From Bacteroidales bacterium (GTDB lineage: Bacteria; Bacteroidota; Bacteroidia; Bacteroidales; UBA12077): a DNA stretch of 64,000 nt. Under the pieces are notes generated by a model that ran no database searches, was not told where the DNA came from, and saw nothing but the letters and a program-made list of their open reading frames with translations. Below are positions 1-8,803 of the stretch, in pieces. The DNA is taken from assembly GCA_028282785.1 (NCBI GenBank), contig JANQHE010000012.1, positions 28,146-92,145 on the forward strand. Direction: 5' to 3'. Each line of letters begins with the position of its first letter. Within the stretch, counting starts at the first letter, position 1. Both the position numbers and the translations under genes were made by a program.

Positions 1-1
1 T

Positions 2-1207
2 GAATTGCCTAAAATTAAAATTACAAAAAATGGAATATCAAATCGTATAAGTATAAAACTTATATATAAAAAGTTGTTTTATGACGGGAAGTGTAGTGGT
101 AAATACGAAATTGGATTTAGTGTTGACATGGATGATAATGATATCGTTACAATGGATGATATTAAGAGATTTTATCGTGATCTTATAGAAATAGAGGTTA
201 ACGTTCCCATAACGGATAACGGTGTACAAACAACTAAAGTAAAAAATATCTCAAAACTATTGACAAAACAGTTGTTTTATGCAACTACACCTTATAAAGT
301 ACTAAAGAATAATGTTTCTTTCAAGTACATATACTCCGGAAAACCTTTTTTATTTATTGAAATGTTATCGCATGAGAAATTAGATCTTAATGCTCATAAC
401 AGTATAGGTTTACTTAATAATAATTTTAAACTTCACCATTCGAAACTGGGTTCTAAATGTAAATTATGGTGTTTACTACATAATAAGCAGAATGTTTACA
501 GACTCGCCAATGATATTCGTATTTCGGTATTATATATGAATTCATACAGAGAGTCCCTGCATATGATTCTTAAGAAAATAGCCGAAGATAAATTACTTCC
601 TGAACCAAGAAGTAGACAATCTAACGAATTACAGGCATTCATAAAAAGGTGTTTCGAAAATTACTTTAAAGATGTAACAGAAGATAAAATTGACACATCT
701 AACATTATTGATTTATCATTGAAGTTAATTGATGACTTCAGCCAGGTAGAAAGAAAAACAATTAAAAATAATTTGAAGTACGCAATCGATGTAAGAAGAA
801 ATTATTTCCATCATATCAATAAATATCTGGAGAAAATAGAAGAAATGAAAAAAACGACTAATATTACTATTGGAAACATTTATAATTCAAATGTTAACAT
901 TGGCGAAATTATTAAGAATAATAAGCAAATAATTAAAACCTATGGTGCTAATAACGATATTAAGGAAACACTTAATGCCTTAAATGATAAAGTAAAGCTA
1001 TTGCTTGAACTATTGGATGATGAACCCAAAAAACGTACTATTTCAGAAACTGTTGAAGGTTTGATTCAGGAATCCGTAAAGGAAAAACCTAATAAAAGCA
1101 AATGGCAGGGGTTTTATAACGGATTATCTAAAACCATAAAGACAGTGGGCGAAGTAGGAGTACCTATATTAAAAATCCTGGAAAAACTTGTTATTTTCTT
1201 TCCTTAA
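2..1207 (+). CDS. Unrecognised protein, probably 5'-truncated by the window edge
   Basis: The reading frame is already open at the window edge (codon gaa at 2-4), so the true start probably lies upstream; a TTG at 5 is the only start-like codon near the edge. About 400 residues are visible. The N-terminal half is mixed and lysine-rich. Near residue 290 there is a short beta-like stretch (NITIGNIYNSNVNIG). A helical segment with leucine-rich heptads follows (about 305-345), and the C-terminus is basic then hydrophobic (WQGFYNGLSKTIKTVGEVGVP...), perhaps an amphipathic or membrane-contacting tail. There is no signal peptide or catalytic motif that I recognise. The layout resembles bacterial conflict or effector-associated proteins only loosely, and I assign no function. 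Confidence 0.6.
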   Translation, partial: ELPKIKITKNGISNRISIKLIYKKLFYDGKCSGKYEIGFSVDMDDNDIVTMDDIKRFYRDLIEIEVNVPITDNGVQTTKVKNISKLLTKQLFYATTPYKVLKNNVSFKYIYSGKPFLFIEMLSHEKLDLNAHNSIGLLNNNFKLHHSKLGSKCKLWCLLHNKQNVYRLANDIRISVLYMNSYRESLHMILKKIAEDKLLPEPRSRQSNELQAFIKRCFENYFKDVTEDKIDTSNIIDLSLKLIDDFSQVERKTIKNNLKYAIDVRRNYFHHINKYLEKIEEMKKTTNITIGNIYNSNVNIGEIIKNNKQIIKTYGANNDIKETLNALNDKVKLLLELLDDEPKKRTISETVEGLIQESVKEKPNKSKWQGFYNGLSKTIKTVGEVGVPILKILEKLVIFFP

Positions 1208-1364
1208 TACGGATAAAATTAATTTTGTATGTATAGTTCATATCTGTTGAACTTATAAATTATTAAATTAATAATTAGTACCAAAGATTAATTAGTTTAT
1301 ATGAATTCTTTTAACATTATCATAAAAGTTTAATTGATTTTTCATTTTAGGGGTCACCTTTTTA

Positions 1365-1372
1365 TAAATTTG
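1365..1372 (+). promoter_or_regulatory. Candidate -7 element upstream of the YfiR-like operon
   Basis: TAAATTTG fits the Bacteroidota -7 consensus TAnnTTTG and lies about 120 bases before the first gene of the YfiR/TonB/TPR operon. No good -33 TTTG is seen at 19-20 bases spacing, so this is weak. Confidence 0.3.
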
Positions 1373-1490
1373 GAATAAATATATGAGGAAGATTAGTTTC
1401 AGATTTTAAAATCTGTTTTTTTTAATGGAAATTTGAAAAATAGTATTAAATTAGATAAAGGAAAAACTCAACTCATACGAACCAATTTAA

Positions 1491-2000
1491 ATGAAAAAAG
1501 TTATACTGATTTTAATTGGATTATGTATTTATCAGTTTTCATCTTCGCAAACAACTGAGAAATACAAGGCTGTCCATATTTACAGGTTAACACAGAATAT
1601 TAATTGGAGATTAAATACACAACCTGATAAATATATTATTACTGTTATAGGAAATTCACCAATAAACTGGGAACTAAATAGTGTTTCAAAAAGCCCAAAA
1701 GCAACCCGTCCAAGGGTTGAAGTAAGAAAAGCCGTTTCAGTTGATAAGATTGAGCAATCTCATATTGTTTTTATTCCAAAATCGAAAAGTTCCATAATAA
1801 ATGATGTGATTCTAAAGCTTGAGGGAAAGAAAACAGTTATTATTTCTGATAATTTAACAAGATATATCAATGGAATTGATATAAACCTGAGTTTTCAATC
1901 CAATACCTTGAAATTGGAGATTGACAAAAACAATATGGAACAAAAGGGCCTGAAGCTAAACGAGGCAATTATTGCAAATAACCTATCCTATAACCAGTAA
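1491..2000 (+). CDS. YfiR-like (DUF4154) periplasmic protein
   Basis: The protein has 169 residues. A signal peptide covers residues 1-19 (MKKVILILIGLCIYQFSSSQ), so it is exported. The rest has the DUF4154/YfiR layout: an N-terminal KAVHIYRLTQNINWR helix, then ITVIGNSPI, and SHIVFIPKSKSS where the family has its conserved (C/S)hhhFI segment. In Pseudomonas, YfiR is a periplasmic repressor of the diguanylate cyclase YfiN. No GGDEF protein is next to it here. Instead it leads an operon with a TonB-dependent receptor (17 bases downstream) and a TPR membrane protein, an arrangement that suggests a signal or ligand-sensing role at the outer membrane. The family call rests on sequence pattern; the role is inference. 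Confidence 0.75.
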   Translation: MKKVILILIGLCIYQFSSSQTTEKYKAVHIYRLTQNINWRLNTQPDKYIITVIGNSPINWELNSVSKSPKATRPRVEVRKAVSVDKIEQSHIVFIPKSKSSIINDVILKLEGKKTVIISDNLTRYINGIDINLSFQSNTLKLEIDKNNMEQKGLKLNEAIIANNLSYNQ

Positions 2001-2016
2001 CTGTTTAAAAAAAAGA

Positions 2017-4359
2017 ATGATCCCGAAAATTCTCCGCTATAACATTTTATTAGCATTAATATTTATTTGTAGTTCGATTTATTCTCAGGAACCGGTTGAT
2101 TCGACAAAATATCTGAAAGATAAGTTAAAAAGTATGACATACGAAGATTTAATTGATATGCCATATGAGGAATTTATAAAATTATCGGAAGTTGTAGGTG
2201 TATCTGTTGATGAATTGATGGAAATTATTATGAATCAAGAAGTTGTTACTGCAAGCAAAGCTGAGCAACTTTCATCGGAAGCTCCGGCAACGGTATTTAT
2301 AATAACCAAAGATCAGATCGAAAACAGGAACTATTCATATTTGGACGAAGTACTTACGGATGTTCCGGGTATTGAAATACAGAACAAATCCGTATCGGAA
2401 TATTCAAATTATTATACCATAAGAGGAATAGCCGGTAATGAGAAGTTCATTATTATGCAGGATGGAGTAAAAATTAATGCAACAAGTGGCTCTCCTCATG
2501 TAGTTGGTAAGAACTATTTCATTGAGAATGCAGAAAGGATAGAAATCATAATTGGCCCCGGTTCCGCATTGTATGGTGCCGATGCTTTTGCCGGAATAAT
2601 AAATATAATAACAAACAAGGATTACGATATTGAAAATATCAAAATATCAAGTGAATTAGGTATGTTTGAAACAAAATCGGTTTCCTTGTTTTCGCAATTT
2701 GGAAACGAAAATGTATCTTTTACAGTCGATGGTAATATTTATAATTCAGATGAACCTGATTTTTCCGATATTGATCATTATAAAGAAGATTTCGATTGGT
2801 ATAATAAAAGATATAAGACATTTGGCCAAATGCTCCTGTATACCGATACGGTTCAGATGGGTTCGATCGAACCTTATAAGACACCAACAAAAGCCCATTC
2901 TTTATACGCCAACTTAAGGGTCAGGAATTTTAATATAGGCTATTACGGAAATTCCGAATCTCATAGTTCTTCTACGGGAATGAGGCCCGAATATAGTTTA
3001 TATTCAAAGTCAGCTATTTATAAAAACAATATTCAAACCGTTTTTGGGTCACATAACTATACTTCGGAAGATAACAAACTTGCCATTGAAAGTTCAATAA
3101 CATTCAGCATTTTTGAAATTTCACCCGAAAGTAAATTTGTAAATGTGTTCACTTCGTTTGAAGATGGTTACAAATATGGAATCGACCAGTCTTTAAGGGT
3201 TGAAGAGCAAATTAATTATAGCTTTACTGATAATCAAAAAATTGTAGGTGGTTTTGTTGCAGAAAGTTTTGCCTCACAACCAAAATCAGGCGATTTACCG
3301 TTTAAATACGATAAATCAATACCACATGACCTGCAGGGATTATATTATATTGGTACAAACATAACCGATTTTGAAGGTAACGACCTGACAATTTACCAGG
3401 ATTTCTACAACATAAGTTATCAAAATTATAGTGTGTACCTGCAGTATCAGCAAAAATTCTTTAATAAATTAGGTCTAACCGCAGGTTGCCGGTACGATTA
3501 TAATACCAGGTATCATGGGAATTTTAATCCAAGGGTGGCTTTGGTATATAATCCTTCTGAAAAACTTAAAATAGCTGCCTTATATAATGAAGCCTTCCTG
3601 GCACCATCACCATACAAATCATACGAACATTACGGAAGTTTTTCTGTCGATACAGCAGGTAATGGTGATATTATCGGGTTTACAAGTGCATTCTGGAATT
3701 TACCAAATGACCATCTGGAGCCAGAGAAACTCAGATCAGCAGAAATAAATAGTACATTTTTCTTAAACAAAAACTTATCTATTTCATTAAGTGGTTATTA
3801 TAATAACATAACTAATTTAATAGTTGATGACAATTTCATGAATGAATCATTCCAGGGAATTCCTGTTGAAGTTGTAAAAAGAAGAATTAACAAAGGGTCC
3901 TCGGAAACTTATGGTGGAAATATTAATCTTGACTGGCTATATAGTTATGGGTCTTTTTTCGACTTACACTATTACTTATCTTATTCGTATGTGGATGGTA
4001 ATATTGATTCCGAAAGATTATATTATTCGGCAAAAAGCCTGTTTAAAACGGGTCTCTCTATTCGTTTTAACCGTATTAGTATATCGCCCAGGTTAAATTA
4101 CAGGTCAAGAAGTTACCATAAATTACAGAAAAAAGATGATGGAGCAGAAGAAAGCTCGGCACCATTTTATTATTTAAACTTAAATTGCAATTATTTAATA
4201 GTAAATGATGATAAGTATAATGTTACTTGTTTTGTAAAGATCAACAACTTACTTAACAGAGGTTACTATAATTTATCGTATGCGGATGTTGAAGGATTTG
4301 CGCAAACACCACAGGACCCATTCAGGCTCAATGCCGGCTTACAGCTTAAAATAAAGTAG
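2017..4359 (+). CDS. TonB-dependent outer-membrane receptor
   Basis: I chose the ATG at 2017 (MIPKILRYN...) because it is followed by a clean signal peptide ending near SSIYSQ; an upstream in-frame ATG at 1972 lies inside the preceding gene. The mature N-terminus carries an acidic helical segment (SMTYEDLIDMPYEEFIKLSE). The plug domain follows (about 80-200): TASKAEQLSSEAPATVFII, VPGIEIQ, IRGIAG, IEIIIGPGSALYGADAFAGIINIIT. A 22-strand-type beta-barrel runs to the C-terminus and ends in a typical alternating strand (RLNAGLQLKIK). It has 780 residues and lacks the N-terminal carboxypeptidase-like domain of SusC proteins, so it is more like vitamin, siderophore or colicin-type receptors. The substrate is unknown. 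It is the middle gene of the YfiR/TonB/TPR operon. Confidence 0.9.
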   Translation: MIPKILRYNILLALIFICSSIYSQEPVDSTKYLKDKLKSMTYEDLIDMPYEEFIKLSEVVGVSVDELMEIIMNQEVVTASKAEQLSSEAPATVFIITKDQIENRNYSYLDEVLTDVPGIEIQNKSVSEYSNYYTIRGIAGNEKFIIMQDGVKINATSGSPHVVGKNYFIENAERIEIIIGPGSALYGADAFAGIINIITNKDYDIENIKISSELGMFETKSVSLFSQFGNENVSFTVDGNIYNSDEPDFSDIDHYKEDFDWYNKRYKTFGQMLLYTDTVQMGSIEPYKTPTKAHSLYANLRVRNFNIGYYGNSESHSSSTGMRPEYSLYSKSAIYKNNIQTVFGSHNYTSEDNKLAIESSITFSIFEISPESKFVNVFTSFEDGYKYGIDQSLRVEEQINYSFTDNQKIVGGFVAESFASQPKSGDLPFKYDKSIPHDLQGLYYIGTNITDFEGNDLTIYQDFYNISYQNYSVYLQYQQKFFNKLGLTAGCRYDYNTRYHGNFNPRVALVYNPSEKLKIAALYNEAFLAPSPYKSYEHYGSFSVDTAGNGDIIGFTSAFWNLPNDHLEPEKLRSAEINSTFFLNKNLSISLSGYYNNITNLIVDDNFMNESFQGIPVEVVKRRINKGSSETYGGNINLDWLYSYGSFFDLHYYLSYSYVDGNIDSERLYYSAKSLFKTGLSIRFNRISISPRLNYRSRSYHKLQKKDDGAEESSAPFYYLNLNCNYLIVNDDKYNVTCFVKINNLLNRGYYNLSYADVEGFAQTPQDPFRLNAGLQLKIK

Positions 4360-4360
4360 A

Positions 4361-5878
4361 ATGATGAAACGTATCCTGGCTAAATTGAAAAAGGTAATTG
4401 GAAAACCATCCATAAAGGCAATTGACGAAAGGCTAGCCGTATTATTTTCCTTTTCAATGAAACTTCTGATACTTATTTCAATAATTGTTATGGTAGTTTT
4501 ATTTATCCAGGCTTTGATCGTTCCGCAAACATTTACAATTAATCCTATCAGTGTACCGGATGATTTTGAAAGTAAAGGTTATTCGAGCCAGGTACTTGGA
4601 AGCAGACTAACGGATAAACTAACCGATATTGTTAAAATAGGAAGTGAACAACTGGAAATACTTGAATCTGATATTATTAGCGAAGATGAAAAACAAACCT
4701 ATAACAAAAGTGCTGATATAAGTTCATTTAATATTCAGGTAGGATTATTTGAGATTTCTTTGACTGAAATAGTAAATTTCCTTAGAGAAAAGCTTGGAAA
4801 TAAAAATGTTGTGATAGAAAGCGATTTAACCGAAGAAAATTCTACATTAACCTTTTCCATGAGATTGAAATCGAATGGAGAACTTATTAAATACAATCGG
4901 GTAGAGGAAAGTTTTACAGATGATCCGGATGATAAATTCAGAGCGCTGAATGAACTTATTGAAAAAGCGGGAGAGTTTATCATATCATATAATGACCCCG
5001 TTATTTTGCTATCGTATTTTATATCCGAAAAAAGAGGAGAAGTTTCTGATTCTGTTTTCAGAATGGTTACATATGATGATTATTTCGATGATGAAATAAA
5101 AGTTTGGACATATGTTATTTGGGGGCATACACTTTATAGCAGGGCAGAAGAAATATATTTTAACACATTTGTAGCAGATACGGAATTATATGAATCTGCT
5201 CTGAGCAAATATCATAAAGCTCTTGAAACAGAACCCGAATTTGTTACATCCATAGGATGGAACATGGCTTCGTACTACATAGATAACCAGAAATACAGAA
5301 AAGCCAATGATATTTATAAAAGAATATTGGCTATTGATAAAAAGAACATCGATGCCCATTATTTTAAAGCTGAAAACTATAATATCATTGATCAAAAAGA
5401 AGATGCGGTCAGAAGTTATGGTAAAGTTACAAGGCTTGAGCCTGATAGCGAAAAAGGCCTGGATGCTTTAATGAAAATAGCTACTATTTATAAAAATGAC
5501 GATAAAAATGAACTAGCTAAAATTTATTTTAAAAAGGTCTTTAGAAATGAGAATGCAGATAAATATAATTTGGCTTCACCAGCTTTAATAGAATATGCGG
5601 ATCTTCTAACAAAAGAGGAAGAATATAAAATGGCACTGGCATATTATGTTAAGGCCCTGAAATATGACAGGGAAGTTAATACTTACTTAAAAATTGCCGA
5701 ATCATATGCCCATTTAGGTGATGCTGTTGCTTTTGTTAACTACCTTAAATTTGCTATTGATGATGGGTTTGAACTAACCGATTCTATCTTAAATACACCG
5801 GTATATTCAAAATATAAAGATAATGAGCTCATGCGCTTTTTAATTAAAGAAACATTTGCAAAGGACAGCATTAATTAA
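4361..5878 (+). CDS. Membrane-anchored TPR protein
   Basis: The protein has 505 residues. A short basic N-terminus precedes one strong transmembrane helix (about 31-53, LLILISIIVMVVLFIQALIV). The region outside the membrane begins with a domain of roughly 200 residues I do not recognise (FTINPISVPDDFESKGYSSQ..., with a strand/helix pattern of nucleotide- or peptide-binding folds). At least five tetratricopeptide-type repeats follow from about 245 to 470 (ALSKYHKALETEPEF, KANDIYKRILAIDKKN, AVRSYGKVTRLEPDS, LAKIYFKKVF, ALAYYVKALKYDRE). It begins one base after the TonB receptor stop, so the two are translationally close. Its 3' end overlaps the convergent MFS gene by 8 bases. A scaffold for the receptor and the YfiR-like protein is possible but not shown. 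Confidence 0.8.
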   Translation: MMKRILAKLKKVIGKPSIKAIDERLAVLFSFSMKLLILISIIVMVVLFIQALIVPQTFTINPISVPDDFESKGYSSQVLGSRLTDKLTDIVKIGSEQLEILESDIISEDEKQTYNKSADISSFNIQVGLFEISLTEIVNFLREKLGNKNVVIESDLTEENSTLTFSMRLKSNGELIKYNRVEESFTDDPDDKFRALNELIEKAGEFIISYNDPVILLSYFISEKRGEVSDSVFRMVTYDDYFDDEIKVWTYVIWGHTLYSRAEEIYFNTFVADTELYESALSKYHKALETEPEFVTSIGWNMASYYIDNQKYRKANDIYKRILAIDKKNIDAHYFKAENYNIIDQKEDAVRSYGKVTRLEPDSEKGLDALMKIATIYKNDDKNELAKIYFKKVFRNENADKYNLASPALIEYADLLTKEEEYKMALAYYVKALKYDREVNTYLKIAESYAHLGDAVAFVNYLKFAIDDGFELTDSILNTPVYSKYKDNELMRFLIKETFAKDSIN

Positions 5879-7112
5879 CCTCCTTTAATTTATTGAATAA
5901 TAGACTAATAACCAACCCAAAACCGGAAAAGGAGCTAAGCACTAAAAACACAAGTTGATGACCCCTGATCCCGGGATTGTTATCCAGCAAAACTCCCATT
6001 AAGGGACTCATAAAAATATCAGGGGTAAAACCCACAACCGAGATAATACCGACAATTGTTCCTGTTGAAACCAGTGAAAGTTTTGCTTCGCTTATCAAAG
6101 CAAAATAAAGAGCACGAACAGCATATATTCCGGCCATAATAAATACCAGGTTAATCAGTGCCAATACCACAATTTCGTTTACAAAACCCAATAAGATCAT
6201 TAATCCACCGGTAAACGACAGGGCAAAGCATACCGTAACTATTTTATTGGCCCGTGTTTTATCTGCCAGATAACCGGCAATGATGGCAACCAGAGCGCGC
6301 ATCCAGAGTGCAAAAGTTCCTACGCCTGCCGCTTTTACTTCATTAAATTCCAGTATTTCGTGCGCGTAAAGCGAAAATACATCGGTAATCTTATAACCCA
6401 CATAGGCACATAAAATAATGAGGGAAAGCATCCAAATGACCGGTTTGGCCATAATTTCTTTCATGTTCTTAAACCGGACCTTTGAATAGTTGGAACCGGC
6501 GGAAATTTTAGGAACAAAGACCCATATTAATAAGCCACTTAAAAAGGTAATACCGGATGCAGCAACGATTACCAGTTTATATGCATTAATTCTTTGCGCG
6601 GAAAGGGCCTCATTCGATTGTTCAGGCATAAAGCCAGAAAAAAGGAATAACGAAAATGTACCGATCATTGCAGCAGTAAAACCCCGGCCACCTTCAAGCC
6701 AGCCAAATGCTCTTCCCTGGAAACGATCGCCGCCCCATTCACGCGTGGCGCGTATCAGGGCCGCCCAAAACAAAAAAATGGTTGTTAATCCCCAAAAAGC
6801 ATAAATGCCAAACATAACCTCTTTACCGGGAATAAAAGCCATGTAAAAACCACCCAATGAAGTGAGCCATAATGCGATAGCCATTAAATTACGAACCGGG
6901 AAACGATCCGCTAACGGACCACCGAAAAAATAAGATACCAAAGCAACAATTCCGTATGCGGAAAACCAGGTGCCCAGTTCCATATTGCTAATATCAAATA
7001 CAATAAGGAGCGTTGGACGAAAGATCCTTGCCAGCACAAAAGGAAGGAAGAAAATAGCTTCTCCGGCTAAAATCAGGCAAAAAAGAATGATATACCTACG
7101 TGATTTTTTCAA
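5871..7112 (-). CDS. MFS transporter
   Basis: This is a 413-residue protein with about 12 hydrophobic helices in two six-helix halves separated by a basic loop (KISAGSNYSKVRFKNMKEIM, about 205-225). The loop between helices 2 and 3 has the MFS signature in the form GPLADRFPVRN (about 65-76), and the matching loop in the second half reads GYLADKTRANK. The overall look is of the organophosphate/nitrate-type or a general MFS solute transporter; the substrate cannot be read from the sequence. The gene stands alone, convergent with the TPR gene. Its base composition is clearly richer in G and C (many cgcg, ggcc and gccg words) than its neighbours, which suggests a separate origin. Confidence 0.9.
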   Translation of the reverse strand: MKKSRRYIILFCLILAGEAIFFLPFVLARIFRPTLLIVFDISNMELGTWFSAYGIVALVSYFFGGPLADRFPVRNLMAIALWLTSLGGFYMAFIPGKEVMFGIYAFWGLTTIFLFWAALIRATREWGGDRFQGRAFGWLEGGRGFTAAMIGTFSLFLFSGFMPEQSNEALSAQRINAYKLVIVAASGITFLSGLLIWVFVPKISAGSNYSKVRFKNMKEIMAKPVIWMLSLIILCAYVGYKITDVFSLYAHEILEFNEVKAAGVGTFALWMRALVAIIAGYLADKTRANKIVTVCFALSFTGGLMILLGFVNEIVVLALINLVFIMAGIYAVRALYFALISEAKLSLVSTGTIVGIISVVGFTPDIFMSPLMGVLLDNNPGIRGHQLVFLVLSSFSGFGLVISLLFNKLKEVN

Positions 7113-7384
7113 TGAGTATTAGTTTACTTTTCTGCAAGGTATGATTTTTACTTAGAAAGAAGAAAATAAAAGAATAAAAACAGATTTTAAGAATTTCCAC
7201 CTCCATTTCGTTCTTATCGGCAAAAGACTCATAACATTCGTAACTTAAAATTGAACAACAATACTTAAGATGGCTTTTAAATTGCGAAAAATTTTATTAA
7301 CTTGGTATTACCACCTAAGAACGTGTTGAATTTTAAGGGAATACAGAATTTAATATTAAGTGTTTTATTAAAATTTAGCAAATT

Positions 7385-8391
7385 ATGAAAAAGGTATTTT
7401 TATTAAGCATGATTTTATTCTCAACATTGTGCTTTTCTCAGGTTGATATGTACTTGACGTAGGAGCTGGTTTATGCACTGTAACTAAATTACCTAACGGT
7501 GAAATAATTGTATATGATTGCGGATCGTCAGAAGGAAAGAAAGGGAAGGAAGGAAGGAAAATTATTAAAGAGCGGCTTCCGGAATTAATAGATTTAGGGT
7601 CCCAAATTGATTTATTAATCTTAAGTCATACGGATGCAGATCATATAAACTCTACGGACTTCTTATTTGATAATTATAGCGTTAAAAAGGTACTTTGGAC
7701 AAGTTATTCGAAAGAAAATTATACTGAATATAAAGACGATGATTCGGAAACATATAAAGCATTTTTAGCGGACCTGGAAAAAGAAAACTGTGATGTAGTG
7801 GACCTGTTTGAACAAGATAGTATTATCCCACCGGGTTTGGAGGAACAACACGATGACGTAACAATTAGATATTTTTCCGGATTTAACGTTCCACAAGAAT
7901 CATGGCACATACATGGTAATGATTGGAAACCACAAGGGTATGCATTAAATGCCGTTTCAATAACAATGCAGTTGGAATACAAGGGAAAGAGAATTTTCTA
8001 TGGTGGTGATGCTATAGGTTGGTTAGCCGATACTTTAACTGCAACGGACAAATACATACTTGAAAATATACCTGATTATGACTTATTACAATCTGAAATT
8101 ATGATTGTTCCTCATCATGGCTCCTGGAATGGCAGTAGTGATGATTTAATCAAGGCTATAGATCCTAAATTTGCAATTTTTTCGGCAGGTACAAAACATA
8201 ATCATCCAAATGAATCTACTATTGAAAGGTTCGTTAAAAATAATTCTTCGATTATATTAATAGGAACAAATAAAGATGATATGTATGAACATTACAGTAA
8301 AAATAATAACGATAAAATTGGTGACGATGAAATACATATAACAATTTCAGAATACTCAGAACTTAAATGCGAATACTTGAATATTCAATAA
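7385..8391 (+). pseudogene. Secreted ComEC-like metallo-beta-lactamase-fold hydrolase, frameshifted
   Basis: Two reading frames join into one protein. The first (ATG at 7385) gives a signal peptide, MKKVFLLSMILFSTLCFSQVDMY, and stops at 7460-7462. From about 7453 the next frame continues LDVGAGLCTVTKLPNG...VYDCGSS and keeps going to 8391. This frame carries LSHTDADHI (near 7620-7645), the HxHxDH-type metal site of the metallo-beta-lactamase fold in its ComEC/Rec2 form, and later VPHHGSWNGS, a second metal-site histidine region. The net change is minus one base near 7450-7455. No start codon sits between the upstream stop and LDVG, and no slippery heptamer is visible, so the gene is broken or this is a sequence error. 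The intact form would be a periplasmic or secreted hydrolase of unknown substrate. Confidence 0.8.
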
Positions 8392-8540
8392 TTCCTTTAC
8401 CACTAAGTGATAACAATAAAGTAAGTGAAAACTGGTTTAAACGAAAAAACAAATTGTTATTTATAAAAAAAGGATAAAGCCTTAAAAACACCGAAGCAAG
8501 ATTTAGGAGAAAAGATAATCTTTGGATTGCTTTTTGGTAT

Positions 8541-8574
8541 TTTTTGTAATAAAACATGCTTTTTCGTATATTTG
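8541..8574 (+). promoter_or_regulatory. Bacteroidota-type promoter of the toxin-antitoxin pair
   Basis: TTTTG at 8542-8546 and TATATTTG at 8567-8574 are separated by 20 bases, which fits the Bacteroidota -33/-7 promoter (TTTG, about 19 bases, TAnnTTTG) well. Transcription would begin at about 8579-8582, that is at or within a base or two of the antitoxin ATG at 8579, so the message may be leaderless. Confidence 0.6.
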
Positions 8575-8578
8575 TATT

Positions 8579-8803
8579 ATGAAAACAAATCAACATAAAG
8601 AACCGGTATATCTTACAAAACGAATACTTTTACGAGCTTCACGAAGAGCCATTCTAAATGCATCTAAACGAGCTATGCTGGTTGCCGGTTATGTTGTTAA
8701 AGTGCAGAATAATTGGGTTGTACGTGAATATAAAGACGGTACAATTCAAAAAATCCTGGAACTCTCACCCGAAGTTAAACCCCAAGAAATAGTACTTGAC
8801 TAG
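8579..8803 (+). CDS. Putative antitoxin of a zeta-type toxin pair
   Basis: This is a 74-residue, strongly basic protein. The start at 8579 (MKTNQHKEPVYLTKR) is preferred because an upstream in-frame start at 8522 would lie within and before the promoter. Residues 15-35 form a repeated basic helix (RILLRASRRAILNASKRAMLV). The second half (YVVKVQNNWVVREYKDGTIQKILEL) reads like a short beta-hairpin. It overlaps the following zeta-like kinase gene by 8 bases, the usual order and coupling of a toxin-antitoxin operon with the antitoxin first. It does not look like the classical epsilon antitoxin. The antitoxin role is inferred from position and size. Confidence 0.65.
   Translation: MKTNQHKEPVYLTKRILLRASRRAILNASKRAMLVAGYVVKVQNNWVVREYKDGTIQKILELSPEVKPQEIVLD

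Noticed and set aside
7445..7470. Programmed frameshift in the metallo-beta-lactamase-fold gene
   Set aside because: No slippery heptamer or downstream structure is seen, and the product family is not known to use frameshifting; decay or sequence error is simpler.
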